Notes: a model not told the origin generated them from the letters alone. Counted from the stretch's first letter, positions 22,542-34,901 are shown. The stretch is DNA of 64,000 bases from Bursaphelenchus xylophilus (GCA_904066235.2 CAJFCV020000006.1:9734001-9798000); one strand, 5' to 3'. Made by a program: numbers and translations.

Positions 22542-23411
22542 CTTGTGTTCTCTGTAGTATTAGAAAGGGTATTACATTCGGATCTACCGTAATTTATCGA
22601 CGCAGTGGCCCCACGAGCCATCTCCGTCCTTGTACATCAGGTAAACATTGGTTTTAAAAAAAAAATCCGATTAGTGATTTATTTTCGGCAAGAAACAACT
22701 TAGACTACTTGTACCAAATGCAAGATGTAAAACAAACCGATACCGATTAGTTTGAAGTCATTTAATCGACCTTTTAAGTCATTTAAGCTACCGTTTACCT
22801 TCTACAGTAACCTTCAAAGGCCCTAAAGTACAGAAAATTACTATCTATGGGAACTTTTTGCCCCGAAAATCAAACTCAGCATGTTAACAAACCTATAGCC
22901 GTATCTTACTTCTTTCTTAAATGTTCTATCTGCCGCAGGTGGTTGGTTCAAGGAAAAATGGGTAAAAGCAAGCCTATTTTGGCCTATTTTTCGGAACTTT
23001 TTTGTAGAACCAACTTAACAGACCCGATTTATTCTGAAACGGCTAATGATTGTAGCATTACGTTTTCAGGCACGCTGCGTTCAAATTTGCATATCAAATT
23101 TTGTGATTTTCGTCCATTCCTCTTGGTAATTCGGGGTACAAATTGTTACGGTAACTACTTGTTGAAGATGATATGCCAAGAAAATACTCGAGATCATAGA
23201 GCAAGCTACTTTTTTTCATTAAGTAGATGCACACTGTATAATTTAACAGCATTGGCAAGTTTAATGCCCAAAAAACAGCCTGACTGACATTTTATTCAAA
23301 ACCAATCTTTATCTCATGTACAAGGTCGGAGATGGCTCATAGCGCCACTCCGTCGAAAAAGTACGGCAAATAAGAATGTAATACCCTTTCTAATACTACA
23401 GAGTACAAGAT
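22542..23411. mobile_element. Foldback element with internal open frame, copy 1
   Basis: Inverted arms of about 120 bp (22542-22660 and 23295-23411), each with CTGTAGTATTAGAAAGGG. The loop contains an uninterrupted 146-codon frame (22847-23287, plus strand) with CSICRRW and SFSLSRC-like stretches and no known motif. I cannot say whether it is expressed. In unit 2 a later insertion at 56351 truncates the same frame. Confidence 0.5.
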
Positions 23412-23720
23412 GAATAGTATTAAGAGCGGGTTGGTTCAAAACCATCTACAACATAAAAACCACCTAAAAATGCAATCAAAAATCTTTCAAAACAACGACT
23501 TACCACTTCGCCATGCAAAAACAACAAATTGTCGCCATATAACGCTTGAAAATGTACCTTATACACCTCATTTTGGATCAAAAAAAGCCGCACCGAGTTT
23601 GTCAGTGCGTCCCGCCACGAAAACAAACGTTATATCAGAACGCCACCCCAAGCCGAGAAAATTGCTTTTCAAAGTAGCTGTACAGGCCCTTTAAAACAAG
23701 GTTCGCGAGAGAACCCCTTG
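23412..23720. other. Spacer with unsupported open frame
   Basis: An open frame of 94 codons (23410-23694, +) is conserved at 57737-58021, but it has no recognisable motif or splice context. The near-identity of the units makes conservation uninformative. Confidence 0.35.
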
Positions 23721-24283
23721 CACATCAACCATAAACAGAATGCCAAGATTTTTGGCATTCGGTCTTTTAAGGGTCTCTAATGTTTTAGCTTACTGTGCAG
23801 TGGGTAATGAACAAGGTTTCAACTTCGCTGCGCCAATTTCAAAAATGGCCAATACCACCTAAAACAAGGTTCTTAGAACAGCTTCTAAACTTGTGCGGAT
23901 GCCACTAATTATGCTCTTATTGTCTTTTTAGATCATAGTGGACCTAACTGAGTCAAAATTTACCGATTTTTAAAATATTATTTTAGTCACCTAAATATCA
24001 GTTTTTTTGGATTTTGAGTGAGTAAGCTAGTATATGACACAGGGTTGCTTATTGTTCTCTAAAACTACTCTAATTATGCTCATAGAAAAAAGAATTTAGG
24101 CAATTGCTTCGTTACGAAACAATTTAGTAGCAAAAGATGTCTAAAATAAGGTTTTCAAATCTACTTTTTTTTGGTCTGTCCGACTCGGTTCCAATTCTTA
24201 ATTTGAGCTACTCTTGGGCACCCTAGCAAAGTTATGCAAACAGTTTTCGCGATTCAAAACTTTTTTTTTTTGTGGTTGATGTG
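23721..24283. mobile_element. CACATCAACCA-ended element, 5-bp target duplication
   Basis: A 563-bp element with ends CACATCAACCATAAA and TTTGTGGTTGATGTG. It is flanked by CCTTG on both sides (23716-23720 and 24284-24288). It is the same family as 39197-40289 but in the opposite orientation and lacking about 530 internal bp. Confidence 0.8.
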
Positions 24284-24890
24284 CCTTGGCACATTTTTTC
24301 CAAGTTGGTCCTACAGGGCTGAAATTCAACCCAGTTAGTACACTAACAAAACAAAAAATTTTGGAATTTCTATTTTTTTTTTGTACTGCACTTTTATCGA
24401 AAATTTTGTATCACAAAGATTAGACATGCCAGAGAGTCGGGGGTGGTTCGGATGGATTGGTATCGTTATTCTGAGCTAGTTACCTGTTGACAACGTTTTT
24501 CTAAAGTTTTGCCTAAGGCAAGAAAAAATTGATTCTTTGGATCAAAAGTTAGAGTAGCTTAGATTTCTCAAAATTTTTTCATAGTGCGGCAAAGTTTGAA
24601 GCTTTTATTTAGAAGTGCTTTCCATTGCCGTTCGAATGAACCTATGAACACTATAGAGTGTCTCCTGGGGCAGAACCAGCCGTTTAAAGTTTCAGAAAAT
24701 AAGAGTTACAGAAAATGTGTCATTATGACATAGCGTACATTTTGTCAAACCGGATTATTGCATAAAATGGAGGCTGACGGTCCTCTAGACGTAGTCCGAC
24801 CGTCTTTCGTGCCGATTTTTTCATATTTGGTCGACAGAAAATGGGGAATACTTTTCGGTTTCCCCAATCGTCCCACTACGACTCTTCATA
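24284..24890. other. Intergenic, no gene seen
   Basis: The 3' flank of glycoprotein copy 2. Part of it (24284-24596) is repeated at 58865-59167. No exon or repeat arms were found. Confidence 0.4.
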
Positions 24891-24897
24891 ACTTTGC

Positions 24898-27055
24898 TTA
24901 CCTATATTGCCTTTTGCTGTATCGTCGAATTAGAAAAATGGCCAGCACTATCAGCAGTAAGAGGAACACCAGCGCCCCGCCAACGCCTCCTCCTATCAGC
25001 GCCCAATTCGGGGATTCATCTTGGACCGTCGCAATCGTCACATTCTCGGAACTTCTAAAAAAATATAATTCACAGAAAGCGAGGACCCACGATATTTCGT
25101 TCGGATTGTACAGGTACTTGACGTAGGTGTTGTTCAAATAATCGGATACCTCAGGACCAGGTGGATTACATCCTTCCGCCGAAAATTTAATAAGAATGTA
25201 GTTCTGAAAACAAGAATTAGATTACAAATAAAACAAAAACAATTTTTTGGCGCTACGGCGTTTCGGGTCAGGGACAGGTCGGGTCAACGACATTTCGCGT
25301 TAACGATACGATATCGTTTAATTTTTTCGTTTCGAAACTGGAAAAAAGAATTTTTGTGAACATTGAACAAAATTTTGAAACGTTTTCGCTTCGGGAAAAG
25401 AAAACAAAAAAAATATTTTTTGTGGAGAATCGATCTGAATGTTACAATCTTATTTTACAGAGTAGAGTAAATATGTTATTTCTGGATTTTTTTAGATGAA
25501 CTATTCCGCTGTTGACTGTTAAGATAGGACGATTCACGTATATGTAAACGTGAAAATTTTGTTCAAATTCTTCAAAATATTCTTTTTTCCAGTCCCGAAG
25601 CGAAAAAGTTAAACGGTATCGTTAACCCGGAATGTCGTTGACCCGATCTCTCCCTGACCCGAAAAGTCGGGACCCGTTTTTTTGACTTACTAATGGAAAA
25701 AGTAGGACGTTCTTTGAATTCAACTTGTATTCATCGTCCTTTGCGCATTCCGACGCTTTCCAAACGTGATCCACAGCCCAATTTATTTCTTTGCAGATGT
25801 CCTCTCCATTATTTTTGAAGACAATCTTATCTCCAAACACTGCTAGCTTGCTCTCGCAGTTGAACTGGCCCGCGGTTTTGGGTGCGAACGATTCAAGCTT
25901 CGTTCCGTTCAATTTGAACGGTAAATTATTCATTTCCGCGACACACGAAATCCTCACCAAATCATGTCCCAAAATTTCGAAAAATGACTTTCTCATGCAG
26001 TAATCTTCCTCGAAAGCTTTGTTGAATACGGGGCAAATCCTGCAAATTCACAGATGAGTTGGCTCGTCGGCCGGCATGGCCCGTTTCAAATTTGCTTCGG
26101 CCCGGCCCGGGCCGGCCCATTGAAACAAAAGTCTCCCCAAGTCTAGCTCGTTATGACCAAATTTTTTTCTATCGTCATGTAAATGGATAAATACTGTGTT
26201 CCGTAGGTATCTAAAAACAAAAATACCTTCAAAAAATTGTGTTTTGACATTCCATTTATTGTCATTAGTGAACTATTCCGGGCCGGCCCAGCCCGGTAGC
26301 CATGTCTAGTCACCTCAGAGGCGTGCAGAGGCCGGCTTTCTGCATTGCCCCCCCCCTGTTCTCTTTTCTTGTTGTAAAAATCTACATAGTATTAAAAAAA
26401 TACATTTTGGTTTTCTTATCAAAAACCAGGCATTCCCTACAAAAAAAATATTTTAAAGATAAAGCCCCACTCCTTAGCCTTGTATCCAGAAACTCCGGTG
26501 AGAAACTTGTCTTCTTCCAGCGCCAAGTGAAAGCGATAATTTTTCAGGCCTGTCTGTTTGCCAACCAAGTCCAGTTTCTCGTCACTGAAAGTAACATTTG
26601 ATGTTGATAAATTTTCTCAAGTTTATCGCGCGCACCCCAAATGCGTCACATTTTAATCCCTCAGAACTTCACTTCCGAATCTACCAGCGAAGCAAAGATA
26701 CAGCGGCGGACCTAATCCGGTGGCAAAAAAACGTGCCATTTTGCATCCGGCAAGTCTCAAAAACGCAGCAAAATACCTCCCTCTCGAACTAAAAAACTGC
26801 ACAAAATTAGGGTCACCTACTTACTAGATGAATTCTGGCACATAAAATTGAAATTTTGCACCCGCGTCCCACTTACGTCACATTTTTCTCGGACGGATTG
26901 TACGTGTATCGAATAAAAACTCCATCATTCTCTTCTGCATGGGTTATTATCTGGAACTCGTTCGGGACTTGACCCTCAAATTTCGTGGTCAAGTTGAGAC
27001 ACTGCAGAAAGGTTGTTATCGAGGAGTAGAACTCCGCTGTCGAAGGAGAACTCAT
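24898..27055 (-). CDS. Membrane glycoprotein family, copy 2
   Basis: Supported exons on the minus strand are 27055-26877 (possible ATG 27055; sequons NLT and NVT), about 26577-26430 (DEKLDLVG...LALEEDKFLTGVSGY), 26039-25691 (ectodomain with EINWAVDHVWKASEC) and 25203-24898 (membrane helix and tail). The 349-nt ectodomain exon and the last exon join in phase 0 as in the other copies. The tail is longer than in copies 1 and 3 (RRYSKRQYR), because the RRYK stop codon is changed. Upstream exon-like stretches at about 27300-27540 carry VDVDFSAKDLP and are probably part of the same gene. The product is a single-pass membrane protein with a large secreted-side domain. The family is unrecognised. It lies head to head with copy 3 across the palindrome. 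Confidence 0.6.
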
Positions 27056-27671
27056 GTCGGAACCGCCGCACGGAGAGGCGAGAGAGAGAAAAGAATGAAA
27101 CGCACCAATTTAGATTTCAGTCTTCATAGTGCAAAATTTGCATAAAAATCGAATCTTTTCGGGTTGGTTGCGTCAAAGTGGAACAAGTCATTACCATCAT
27201 TACCGTCGGGTATCCGCATCGCATGGCCTAAAAATCAATCTCCTACAACATAAATAACTCACACGTTTAAGGAATTCCGGCTTCTGTTCGATCAAATACC
27301 GCGGTATTTGATAAGACCGTCTTTCCATTGGTGATCCAACTTCTGGACGGCCCAGCCCTACAAATAAAAGATGTAATTGTGACTACCATTAAGCACAGCC
27401 TTACCGAAAAAAGATCATTCCAGCTCTTCGACTATTGGCGTTAGTACTGATGAATGGCAGGTCTTTGGCGGAAAAGTCGACATCCACCTGCTTTTCTTCG
27501 CAAAACGACACCGGGCGCTGAATTTACACTTTAGACTCAAAATTGGACGATTTTTAAACTATTTTATTTGCTCACCATGGATAAGATACCAAGACGATTA
27601 TTCCCAAAATAGTTATAGATCTAATACCAAAACTGGATCAGGGAGCTCCATAGAGCGTATTTAGAAAATCT

Positions 27672-28046
27672 TTGTACAAAATTAGAGAGAATTTTCCGTA
27701 TTTTCGACATTTGCCATCAGGTATGCCCAAACACCAAGTACAACATAAAAAAACTCACAATATAGGTCCGATTAACGCTCGATACCTCCGATATGACTAT
27801 TTTGTCATTAAAAATGCTTTTGCGGAACTGGATAAACGTACGGGAGGGCGGTATGTTCTTCTTCCAGCATACGCAAAGCTCAGAAACCAGCAAAGGCGGA
27901 TAAGTATAACACGTCCAGCAATAAGAAAAAATTCTAATCTAAATTCCAAATTAATTCAGAAACCAAGATTACCTCATTTCCAGCCTTCGTTGCGATTTAG
28001 TGATTCACCTAAAGTCGTTTTAGTTTTGCTGTTATATTGTACTTGA
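27672..28046 (+). other. Conserved 124-codon frame in palindrome arm
   Basis: An open frame (RYLRYDYFVIKNAFAELDKRTGGR...) occurs also at 35835-35461 (-), and shorter at 62507-62776 (+) and 63888-63619 (-). The opposite strand also reads well (FRKSTFDDKIVISEVSSVNRIYI) and ends exactly at a GTGAGT donor before the glycoprotein exons. The frame may therefore be the shadow of 5' exons of that family. I cannot decide the strand. Confidence 0.35.
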
Positions 28047-28429
28047 TACCTAAAATAGTATAATTTCCTATCTTAACTTAATTTTCTAGTTCCTTGTTTA
28101 AACTAGTGTTAGAAAATAGAATCTATGATCCATTCCAAAGCTTTTGACTAGTTGTAGCTAAAAGGGAGATTCTTTTCGCCTCCTAATTTGCACCAGCCGA
28201 CTAAAGTATGATTCAGCTCAGAAAACCTTCAAAAACTATCCGAATTGTTCCAGACCGAGTTGTATGGCCTATTTTTATCTCTGTAACAATGTATGTATGT
28301 GTACCTATTTTAAATGTTGCATAATAAACGGTAAAACCCATGTTCGTATAACTATCAGTGCCCAATTCCAATTACTTCGGGCGCAACTCTCTAAACCTCG
28401 AAAACCGTTTTTTTGACGAAAACAAATTT

Positions 28430-28530
28430 GCGTGGACACTGCAGAAAGGTGGTTATCGAGGAGTAGAACTCAGCTGTCGAAGGAGTACTCATGTCGGAAG
28501 CGCCGCACGGAGAGGCGAGAGAGTGAAAAA
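28430..28530 (-). pseudogene. Fragment of glycoprotein exon
   Basis: About 90 bp match the start of the 27055-26877 exon (TCGACAGC, AGTTCTACTCCTCGATAACC on the minus strand), detached from the gene by about 1.4 kb. It is a partial duplication within the arm. Confidence 0.6.
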
Positions 28531-28589
28531 AATTAGCTGCCTAATTTTGGTTTAAAAGACACTTCGCGAGTTGCTGAAGCAGGCTCAAA

Positions 28590-29300
28590 TGGGGGTCTGC
28601 CCTAGAATTTGACCCCCACTTTTTTCTGTCTCAACTGATGACATATAGGCTGCTAAACAACTTGGTGAATTTTTTTCGAAAAATTCGTCATCATGACCGA
28701 GATATGACACATTTATTGAATTTCGTTTAATGTGATATACTGTGCTAATTTATCGCCGAAACATCGCAGAGCTGAGTACACATACGTTATAAGCCATGCT
28801 GAACAACTTTGTAACTGACCCCAAGTTTGTCAGGTTACTGTAACATACCGTAACGCCCATGCTCGATCAATAAATCTCGATTTTCTCGATTTTTTTCAAT
28901 CATTTTCTCGGTATTTTTTTGCATTTTTGGAATCAGCATCAAATTCTGCATCGGATAGACTATATGCGCATCTCCAGATAGCTGTACAAAAATGTCGTGG
29001 CGCAACCGGTAGTGGGTCGGACTACCATTCAAAAGGTCCCGGGTTCGAGTCCGGGTGGAGGCATAAATGCTCAAAAGCGCTGGAAATTGTACCAAAACAG
29101 TTTTAGTCTATTGGAACTGTGGTAAAAATAAATAATAATTAACATTGTTCCCTAAAAAGGCTAAATTTTGGATTTTACGAAATTTTTGAAAATCATGACT
29201 TTTGTGGGCCCAAATCTGCCGAAGAAATGAAAATTTTTTGTAAGCGATTTTTTTGTTTAGAAACAACGCATGGCACATAGAAAGACTATTCCTCAAAGGA
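28590..29300. repeat. Outer foldback arm with tRNA-like insert, left
   Basis: The arm starts near GGGGGTCTGCCCTAGAATTTG and is mirrored at about 33490-34245. No gene is seen. An open frame at 29095-28835 (-) covers the tRNA-like sequence and is not credible as a protein. Confidence 0.5.
28993..29063 (+). tRNA. tRNA-like sequence, left palindrome arm
   Basis: A-box TGGCGCAACCGG and a perfect B-box GGTTCGAGTCC lie at tRNA spacing, with a CCCGG/CCGGG T-arm. The anticodon arm and acceptor stem are not convincing, so the type cannot be assigned. It shares GGACTACCATTC with the tRNA-like sequence at 21181-21249, suggesting common origin. A mirror copy lies at 33772-33843. Confidence 0.45.
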
Positions 29301-29682
29301 TTTCGTTGAGTTTTGCCCAAAACACCAAAAAGTTGAACTTTTTCGTTTTAATCGGAGAGCACCGCCAGAACCCAGTAAGCCGAAGTGACGTCATTCAAAC
29401 GTGGATACACATGTTTTCCACTATGGGGAGTCGAATTTTTAGCAAATTTTACAATATTGAATACTGTAACATCATGAAATACAGGGTCTTTCAAGAAACG
29501 TGAAGGAAAGTAGGAGGCTATAACTTTCGGCGGAGGCGGCGCAGAGAGCTTGTTTTTGGAATATGTATTTTTAAGCAACATTATTTTTTGCCTACGAAAT
29601 AACAAGCTTTTAGAGTGCAAACTGAGGTCGCTATGACCTTCTGAAGTAGAGGCATCTCTACCCCGAAAACCAGGGGCCTGTC

Positions 29683-31248
29683 CCACTAAGAAAGCGTAGC
29701 GCGAATCACGAATTGGAAGCGCGAAAAATCATGCAAAAGCGAGAGAGGTGAGAGAAAAAGCGGGCTCTCTCGGAAATCCGCGCTACGGTTTTTTTGTGCA
29801 AAATACCGAAAATTTTTTACTTTTTTTGCCGTAACTCCTTTCAATGATGTCCGATTTACATGATTTTAAAAACCGTGAACAGAGGAGACCCACAGCTTCT
29901 AGAAAATGTAAATTTTGTTTGCTTTAACGCGGATTAAGGCTTCCCGCCAAGACGAATTACAATTTCCTCATAGAGAATCATGATTCGAAGTCATTTTTTC
30001 AAAAAAACTTATCATTAGCTATTTATCGTAACTTCCACAGCTCATATGCGAATTTATCAACCCGGTTGCCCCTCCCAAGCCCAATGTTTGGTCTCCTCTT
30101 GTCATAATTTGCTCGGTGACAAAAAGGTTTGTTTTGGAAAAAAAATTATAGATAAATTCTCCACTCATTCCTCAGAGACGTTGAAACAAACTATTCAAGC
30201 CATACTACCCCTCTTACACCCAATTTTAGTCACCCCTTGTCATAATTCGTTTTATAACAAAAAAAGTTGCTTTCATATGGCAAGGGAAGACCAAAAATTG
30301 GGCTTGGGTGGGGCAGCTCGGGTTGATATTAGCTCGGGTTGATAGATAAATTCGCATATGAGCTGTGGAAGTTACGATAAATAGCTAATGATAAGTTTTT
30401 TTTGAAAATATAGGGCTCGGGGTCTTTACTTTTCATCGGCTCTGCGAATTTGTTTTGCAAAAAGGCGTTCAGAATTTCCGCTGAACGCCTTTTTGCAAAA
30501 TCAGTTCAAATCGTGAACGGTTTTTGCAATAAACCGTTCACGGTTTGAACTGGTGTCCAACCCGTTAAGAGCCGATTGGAAAGGGGGTTCAATGTTTGAA
30601 TTGGTTCACAAAACATTGAACCAATTCACTGGTTATAAAATTTTCAAAGGAAAATTAACAGGTTAACGTGTTCAAAGACCTCGGTTTTTTGCACTAGTTC
30701 AGCCGACTCTGAACTAATTCAGACGGTTTCGAAATCTACCAAAAAAAAGAAAAAACAGGACGAAAATTCACAAAATGAACGGCTTTTATCATTTCCCGTT
30801 CACGAAATTTCGACAGAAGAAACTGCTGAACCGATTTTGCGAAAAAGCGTTCAGCAGGGCGTGCTGAACGCCTTTTTGCAAAACAAATTCGCAGAGCCGA
30901 TGAAAAGTAAAGACCCCGAGCCCTATATGACTTCGAATCATGATTCTCTATGAGGGAATTGTAATTCGTCTTGGCGGGGAGCCTTAATCCGCGTTAAAGC
31001 AAACAAAATTTACATTTTCTAGAAGCTGTGGGTCTCCTCTGTTCACGGTTTTTAAAATCATGTAAATCGGACATCATTGAAAGGAGTTACGGCAAAAAAA
31101 GTAAAAAATTTTCGGTATTTTGCACAAAAAAACCGTAGCGCGGATTTCCGAGAGAGCCCGCTTTTTCTCTCACCTCTCTCGCTTTTGCATGATTTTTCGC
31201 GCTTCCAATTCGTGATTCGCGCTACGCTTTCTTAGTGGGACAGGCCCC
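29683..31248. mobile_element. Inner foldback 1, GGGGCCTGTCCCACTAAG ends
   Basis: A 1566-bp near-complete inverted repeat with ends GGGGCCTGTCCCACTAAG and reverse complement. The interior (30420-30900) includes a second inverted repeat around CTGAACGCCTTTTTGCAAAA. No gene is seen. Confidence 0.75.
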
Positions 31249-31778
31249 AGGTTTTTCCGGTTGAAAATGATCGAGAAATTTCGGTCTTTTTCGGTTGAAA
31301 ATCACCAAGAAATGTCGGGTTTTTTCGGGGGTTTCGATAGAGTTGACGTTGAAAAAAGGGAAGGATGTTGCCAACACGTTGGAAATTCAGCAAATATTCG
31401 GCTAGCCTCAACTTGGGGCAGATTTCGAGTCTATTTTTCAGTATCTTCCGCGAAGAAGCGTGACATCATTTAGGGATTTGAGTAACCTGGAATCGGCTAG
31501 CCAAGGCACCAGAATGGCTGTGAAGTCTTATATTATATATTATAATAAAAACTAGTCAAAAGGGTGTAATGGATGTCATAGGGCTAGCAAAAATTGGCTA
31601 GCCAAAGTGTCAGAATAAAGGGTAGCCCAATATTTGCTTAATTTCCAACGTGTTGGCAACATCCTTCCCTTTTTTCAACGTCAACTCTATCGAAACCCCC
31701 GAAAAAATCCGACATTTCTTGGTGATTTTCAACCGAAAAAGACCGAAATTTCACGATCATTTTCAACCGAAAAAACCT
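31249..31778. repeat. Central hairpin of the palindrome
   Basis: Arms of about 150 bp (31249-31400 and 31640-31778), rich in TCGGTTGAAAAT, flank a loop of about 240 bp with repeated GGCTAGCC motifs. This is the symmetry centre of the whole 15-kb inverted structure. Confidence 0.7.
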
Positions 31779-33135
31779 GGGGCCTGTCCCACTAAGAAAG
31801 CGTAGCGCGAATCACGAATTGGAAGCGCGAAAAATCATGCAAAAGCGAGAGAGTCGAGAGAAAAAGCGGGCTCTCTCGGAAATCCGCGCTACGGTTTTTT
31901 GTGCTAAATACCGAAATGTGTTTACTTTTTTGGCTGTAACTCCTTTCAATGACGTCCGATTTACATGATTTTAAAAATCATGAACAGAGGAGACCAACAG
32001 CTTCCAGAAAATGTAAATTTTGGTTGCTTTAACGCAGATTAAGGCTTCCCGCCTGGACGAATTACAATTTCCTCCTCAAGAATCACGTTTCCAAAATGTC
32101 GTATTTTCAAGTAAAACTTATCCTTAAACTACTCATCATAACCCCCAACGTTCATATTGTCATTTATCAGCCCAAACTGCCCCTCCCAAGCCCAAACTGA
32201 CCCTTCCAAGCCCAATTTTGACCTCCTCTTGCCATAATTTGTTTGGATCGCAAAAAAATTTAAGTTTGATTTTTTTTAAAAAAATACTCTATTCGTCATT
32301 CAGAGGGACTGGGTCGGTTTTATCAGCCCAAATTAGCCCTGCCAAGCCCAATTTTGATCTCCCCTTGCCATAACTTTTTTGAATCAAACAAAATTTACGT
32401 TTTTTTTATTTAAGTTTTATCTTCGTAACAAAAACAAAAAATTCATTTGGGATAACAAACGTTTTCAAATAACAACGACAAGCGCGATTAATTACTCAAT
32501 GGGACGTTCCAGGAGTGTCCTCGTGTGCAATCAAACAAATTATGGCAAGGGGAGATCAAAATTGGGCTTTGCAGGGCTAATTTGGGCTGATAAAACCGAC
32601 CCAGTCCCTCTGAATGACGAATGGAGTACTTTTAAAAATAATTTCAAACTTAATTTTTTTTGCGATCCAAACAAATTATGGCAAGAGGAGGTCAAAATTG
32701 GGCTTGGAAGGGGCCGTTTGGGCTTGGGAGGGGCAGTTTGGGCTGATAAATGACAATATGAACGTTGGGAGTTATGATGAGTAGATTAAGGATAAATTTT
32801 ACTTGCAAATACGACATTTTGGAATCGTGATTCTTGACGCGGAAATTGTAATTCGTCCAGGCGGGAAGCCTTAATCTGCGTTAAAGCAACCAAAATTTAC
32901 ATTTTCTGGAAGCTGTTGGTCTCCTCTGTTCATGATTTTTAAAATCATGTAAATCGGACGTCATTGAAAGGAGTTACAGCCAAAAAAGTAAACACATTTC
33001 GGTATTTAGCACAAAAAAACCGTAGCGCGGATTTCCGAGAGAGCCCGCTTTTTCTCTCGACTTTCTCGCTTTTGCATGATTTTTCGCGCTTCCAATTCGT
33101 GATTCGCGCTACGCTTTCTTAGTGGGACAGGCCCC
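31779..33135. mobile_element. Inner foldback 2, GGGGCCTGTCCCACTAAG ends
   Basis: A 1357-bp inverted repeat with the same termini as 29683-31248 but a different interior (GCCCAAATTGACC-type, about 32160-32760). It is a separate family member rather than an exact mirror of inner foldback 1. Confidence 0.75.
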
Positions 33136-33771
33136 TGGTTTTCGGGGTAGAGATGCCTCTACTTCAGAAGGTCGTAGCGACCTCAGTTTGCACTCTAAAA
33201 GCTTGTTATTTCGTAGGCAAAAAATAATGTTGCTTAAAAATACATATTTCAAAAACGAGCTCTCTGCGCCGCCTCCGCCGAAAGTTATAGCCTCCTACTT
33301 TCCTTCACGTTTCTTGAAAGACCCTGTATGTGAATATCTACAAATTTTCAAATGTAAAATTTTTTGTGGAAAATTTTGGCGGCTATGAGAAAGATATTTG
33401 AAAGCAGCACAAAATACTGCTCTATAAAACTGGAAACGATTCCGCGCAAGGACTCCTGAAAGTCATTATTTCAATTTTTTGTCAAATGCCAAAACACAAA
33501 AAAATTTTGGTGATTTGGGCAAAATTGAACGAATTCCTTTGAGGAATAGTCTTTTTACGTGCCATGCGTTGTTTCTAAACAAAAAAATCGCTTACAAAAA
33601 ATTTTCATTTCTTCCGCAGATTTGGGCCCACAAAAATCATGATTTTCAAAAATTTCGTAAAATCCAAAATTTTGCCTTTTTAGGGAATAATGTTAATTAT
33701 TATTTATTTTTACCACAGTTCCAATAGATTAAAACTGTTTTGGTACAATTTCCAGCGCTTTTGAGCATTTA

Positions 33772-33843
33772 TGCTTCCACCCGGACTCGAACCCGGGACC
33801 TTTTGAGTGGTAGTCCGACCCACTACCGGTTGCGCCACGACAT
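33772..33843 (-). tRNA. tRNA-like sequence, right palindrome arm
   Basis: Mirror copy of 28993-29063 with intact A- and B-box-like motifs on the minus strand and a few substitutions (for example TCAAAAGG in place of CAAAAGG near the anticodon region). Probably a tRNA-derived pol III promoter, not a functional tRNA. Confidence 0.45.
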
Positions 33844-34348
33844 TTTTGTACAGCTATCTGGAGATGCGCATATAGTCTATCCGATGCAGAATTTGATGCT
33901 GATTCCAAAAATGCAAAAAAATTCTGAGAAAATTATTGAAAAAAATCGAGAAAATCGAGATTTATTGATCGAGCATGGGCGTTACGGTATGTTACAGTAA
34001 CCTGGCAAACTTGGGGTCAATTACAAAGTTGTTCAGCATGGCCTATAACGTATGTGTACTCAGTTCTGCGATGTTTCGGCGATAAATTAGCACAGTATAT
34101 CACATTAAACGAAATTCAATAAATGTGTCATATCTCGGTCATGATGACGAATTTTTTGAAAAAAATTCACCAAGTTGTTTAACAGCCTATATGTCATCAG
34201 TTGAGACAGAAAAAAGTGGGGGTCAAATTCTAGGGCAAACCCTCCTTCCACAACTGGCGATGTCTCTTTTAATGACATGTTTTTCTCGCGATGCTAGAAT
34301 TTTCGACATTTTTTCTCGGAATTAGTTTATTGCTTTTGTCAGTCGTGA

Positions 34349-34857
34349 CTAGGGTTCGGACGGGGTATATACCCGGGGTATATTCCCAGGTATATACCCG
34401 GGTATATACCCAAATACCCGAGAGGCTGGGAATTTTCGGGTATTTATGGGTATATTCAAATTACTTTTGCATTCAAAAAATGTAAAAAAAATCGAGTCTT
34501 GTCATAAAGAATCAATAAATGTTCACATTTTGTCATAATTTGTTTTTTGCCTCTCAAAACTTGGTTGTAAGGCTAAAATTTACTTGTCGGAAAATAAACG
34601 GGAAAAGTTCAAAATCTGACTGCCAAATACTGGATTGCTAAACTTTCTGATTGCTAAAGTACTAGTTTTGTTTGTTGTAGTTGGGAAAATAAAGAATATC
34701 TCTCCAAACATGATTAGGTTAATGAATAACTGGCTACTTATTCATTAACGACTTCATATTGGTACTATATTGGACTAATTTAGGCTTATTTTATAAATAC
34801 CCGAATATACCCGGTATATACCCGCGTGGTGAATATACCCGAATTTTTCCGAACCCT
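34349..34857. mobile_element. hAT-like element rich in GGGTATATACCC
   Basis: About 509 bp with inverted termini AGGGTTCGGA and TCCGAACCCT. It is flanked by AGTCGTGA on both sides (34341-34348 and 34858-34865). Both ends carry several GGGTATATACCC palindromes. The 8-bp duplication fits hAT; the exact terminus is ambiguous by two bases on the left. Confidence 0.7.
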
Positions 34858-34901
34858 AGTCGTGACACTTCGTTTGGACCAAATTCAGTGCAACTACTCA
34901 C

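Larger units (their letters stand above)
24890..31500 (+). repeat. Left arm of the palindrome centred near 31.5 kb
   Basis: The sequence from glycoprotein copy 2 to the centre recurs in reverse complement at 31500-40631, including both glycoprotein genes, the 27672-28046 frame, the tRNA-like element and nested foldbacks. Interruptions that differ between arms include 29300-29480 versus 33330-33520, and the insertions in the right arm at 34349, 34975, 37564 and 39197. Confidence 0.85.
29482..33326. mobile_element. Composite TA-flanked foldback at palindrome centre
   Basis: Termini CAGGGTCTTTCAAGAAACG (29482) and its reverse complement (ending 33326) are flanked by TA on each side (29480-29481 and 33327-33328), as for Tc1/mariner elements. 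Inside lie two smaller foldbacks sharing GGGGCCTGTCCCACTAAG ends and, between them, a third hairpin. No transposase frame is present. Sequences just outside (29300-29480 and 33327-33520) do not match each other, so this composite was inserted into the loop of an older inverted repeat. Confidence 0.75.

Noticed and set aside
28835..29095. 86-codon frame also found at 33740-34000
   Set aside because: It covers the tRNA-like sequence; the conserved TRTRDLLNGSPTHYRL peptide is the translated B-box/A-box region, a common false protein.
29348..29686. 112-codon frame mirrored at 33122-33388
   Set aside because: It lies across Tc1-type terminal repeats and inner foldback boundaries. Mirror conservation is expected from the palindrome.
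32379..32753. 124-codon frame in inner foldback 2
   Set aside because: It crosses the loop of an inverted repeat, has repeated segments from both arms and shows no motif.
34349..34857. GGGTATATACCC repeats as telomere- or centromere-like satellite
   Set aside because: They are confined to the ends of one element with a target duplication, not a tandem array.
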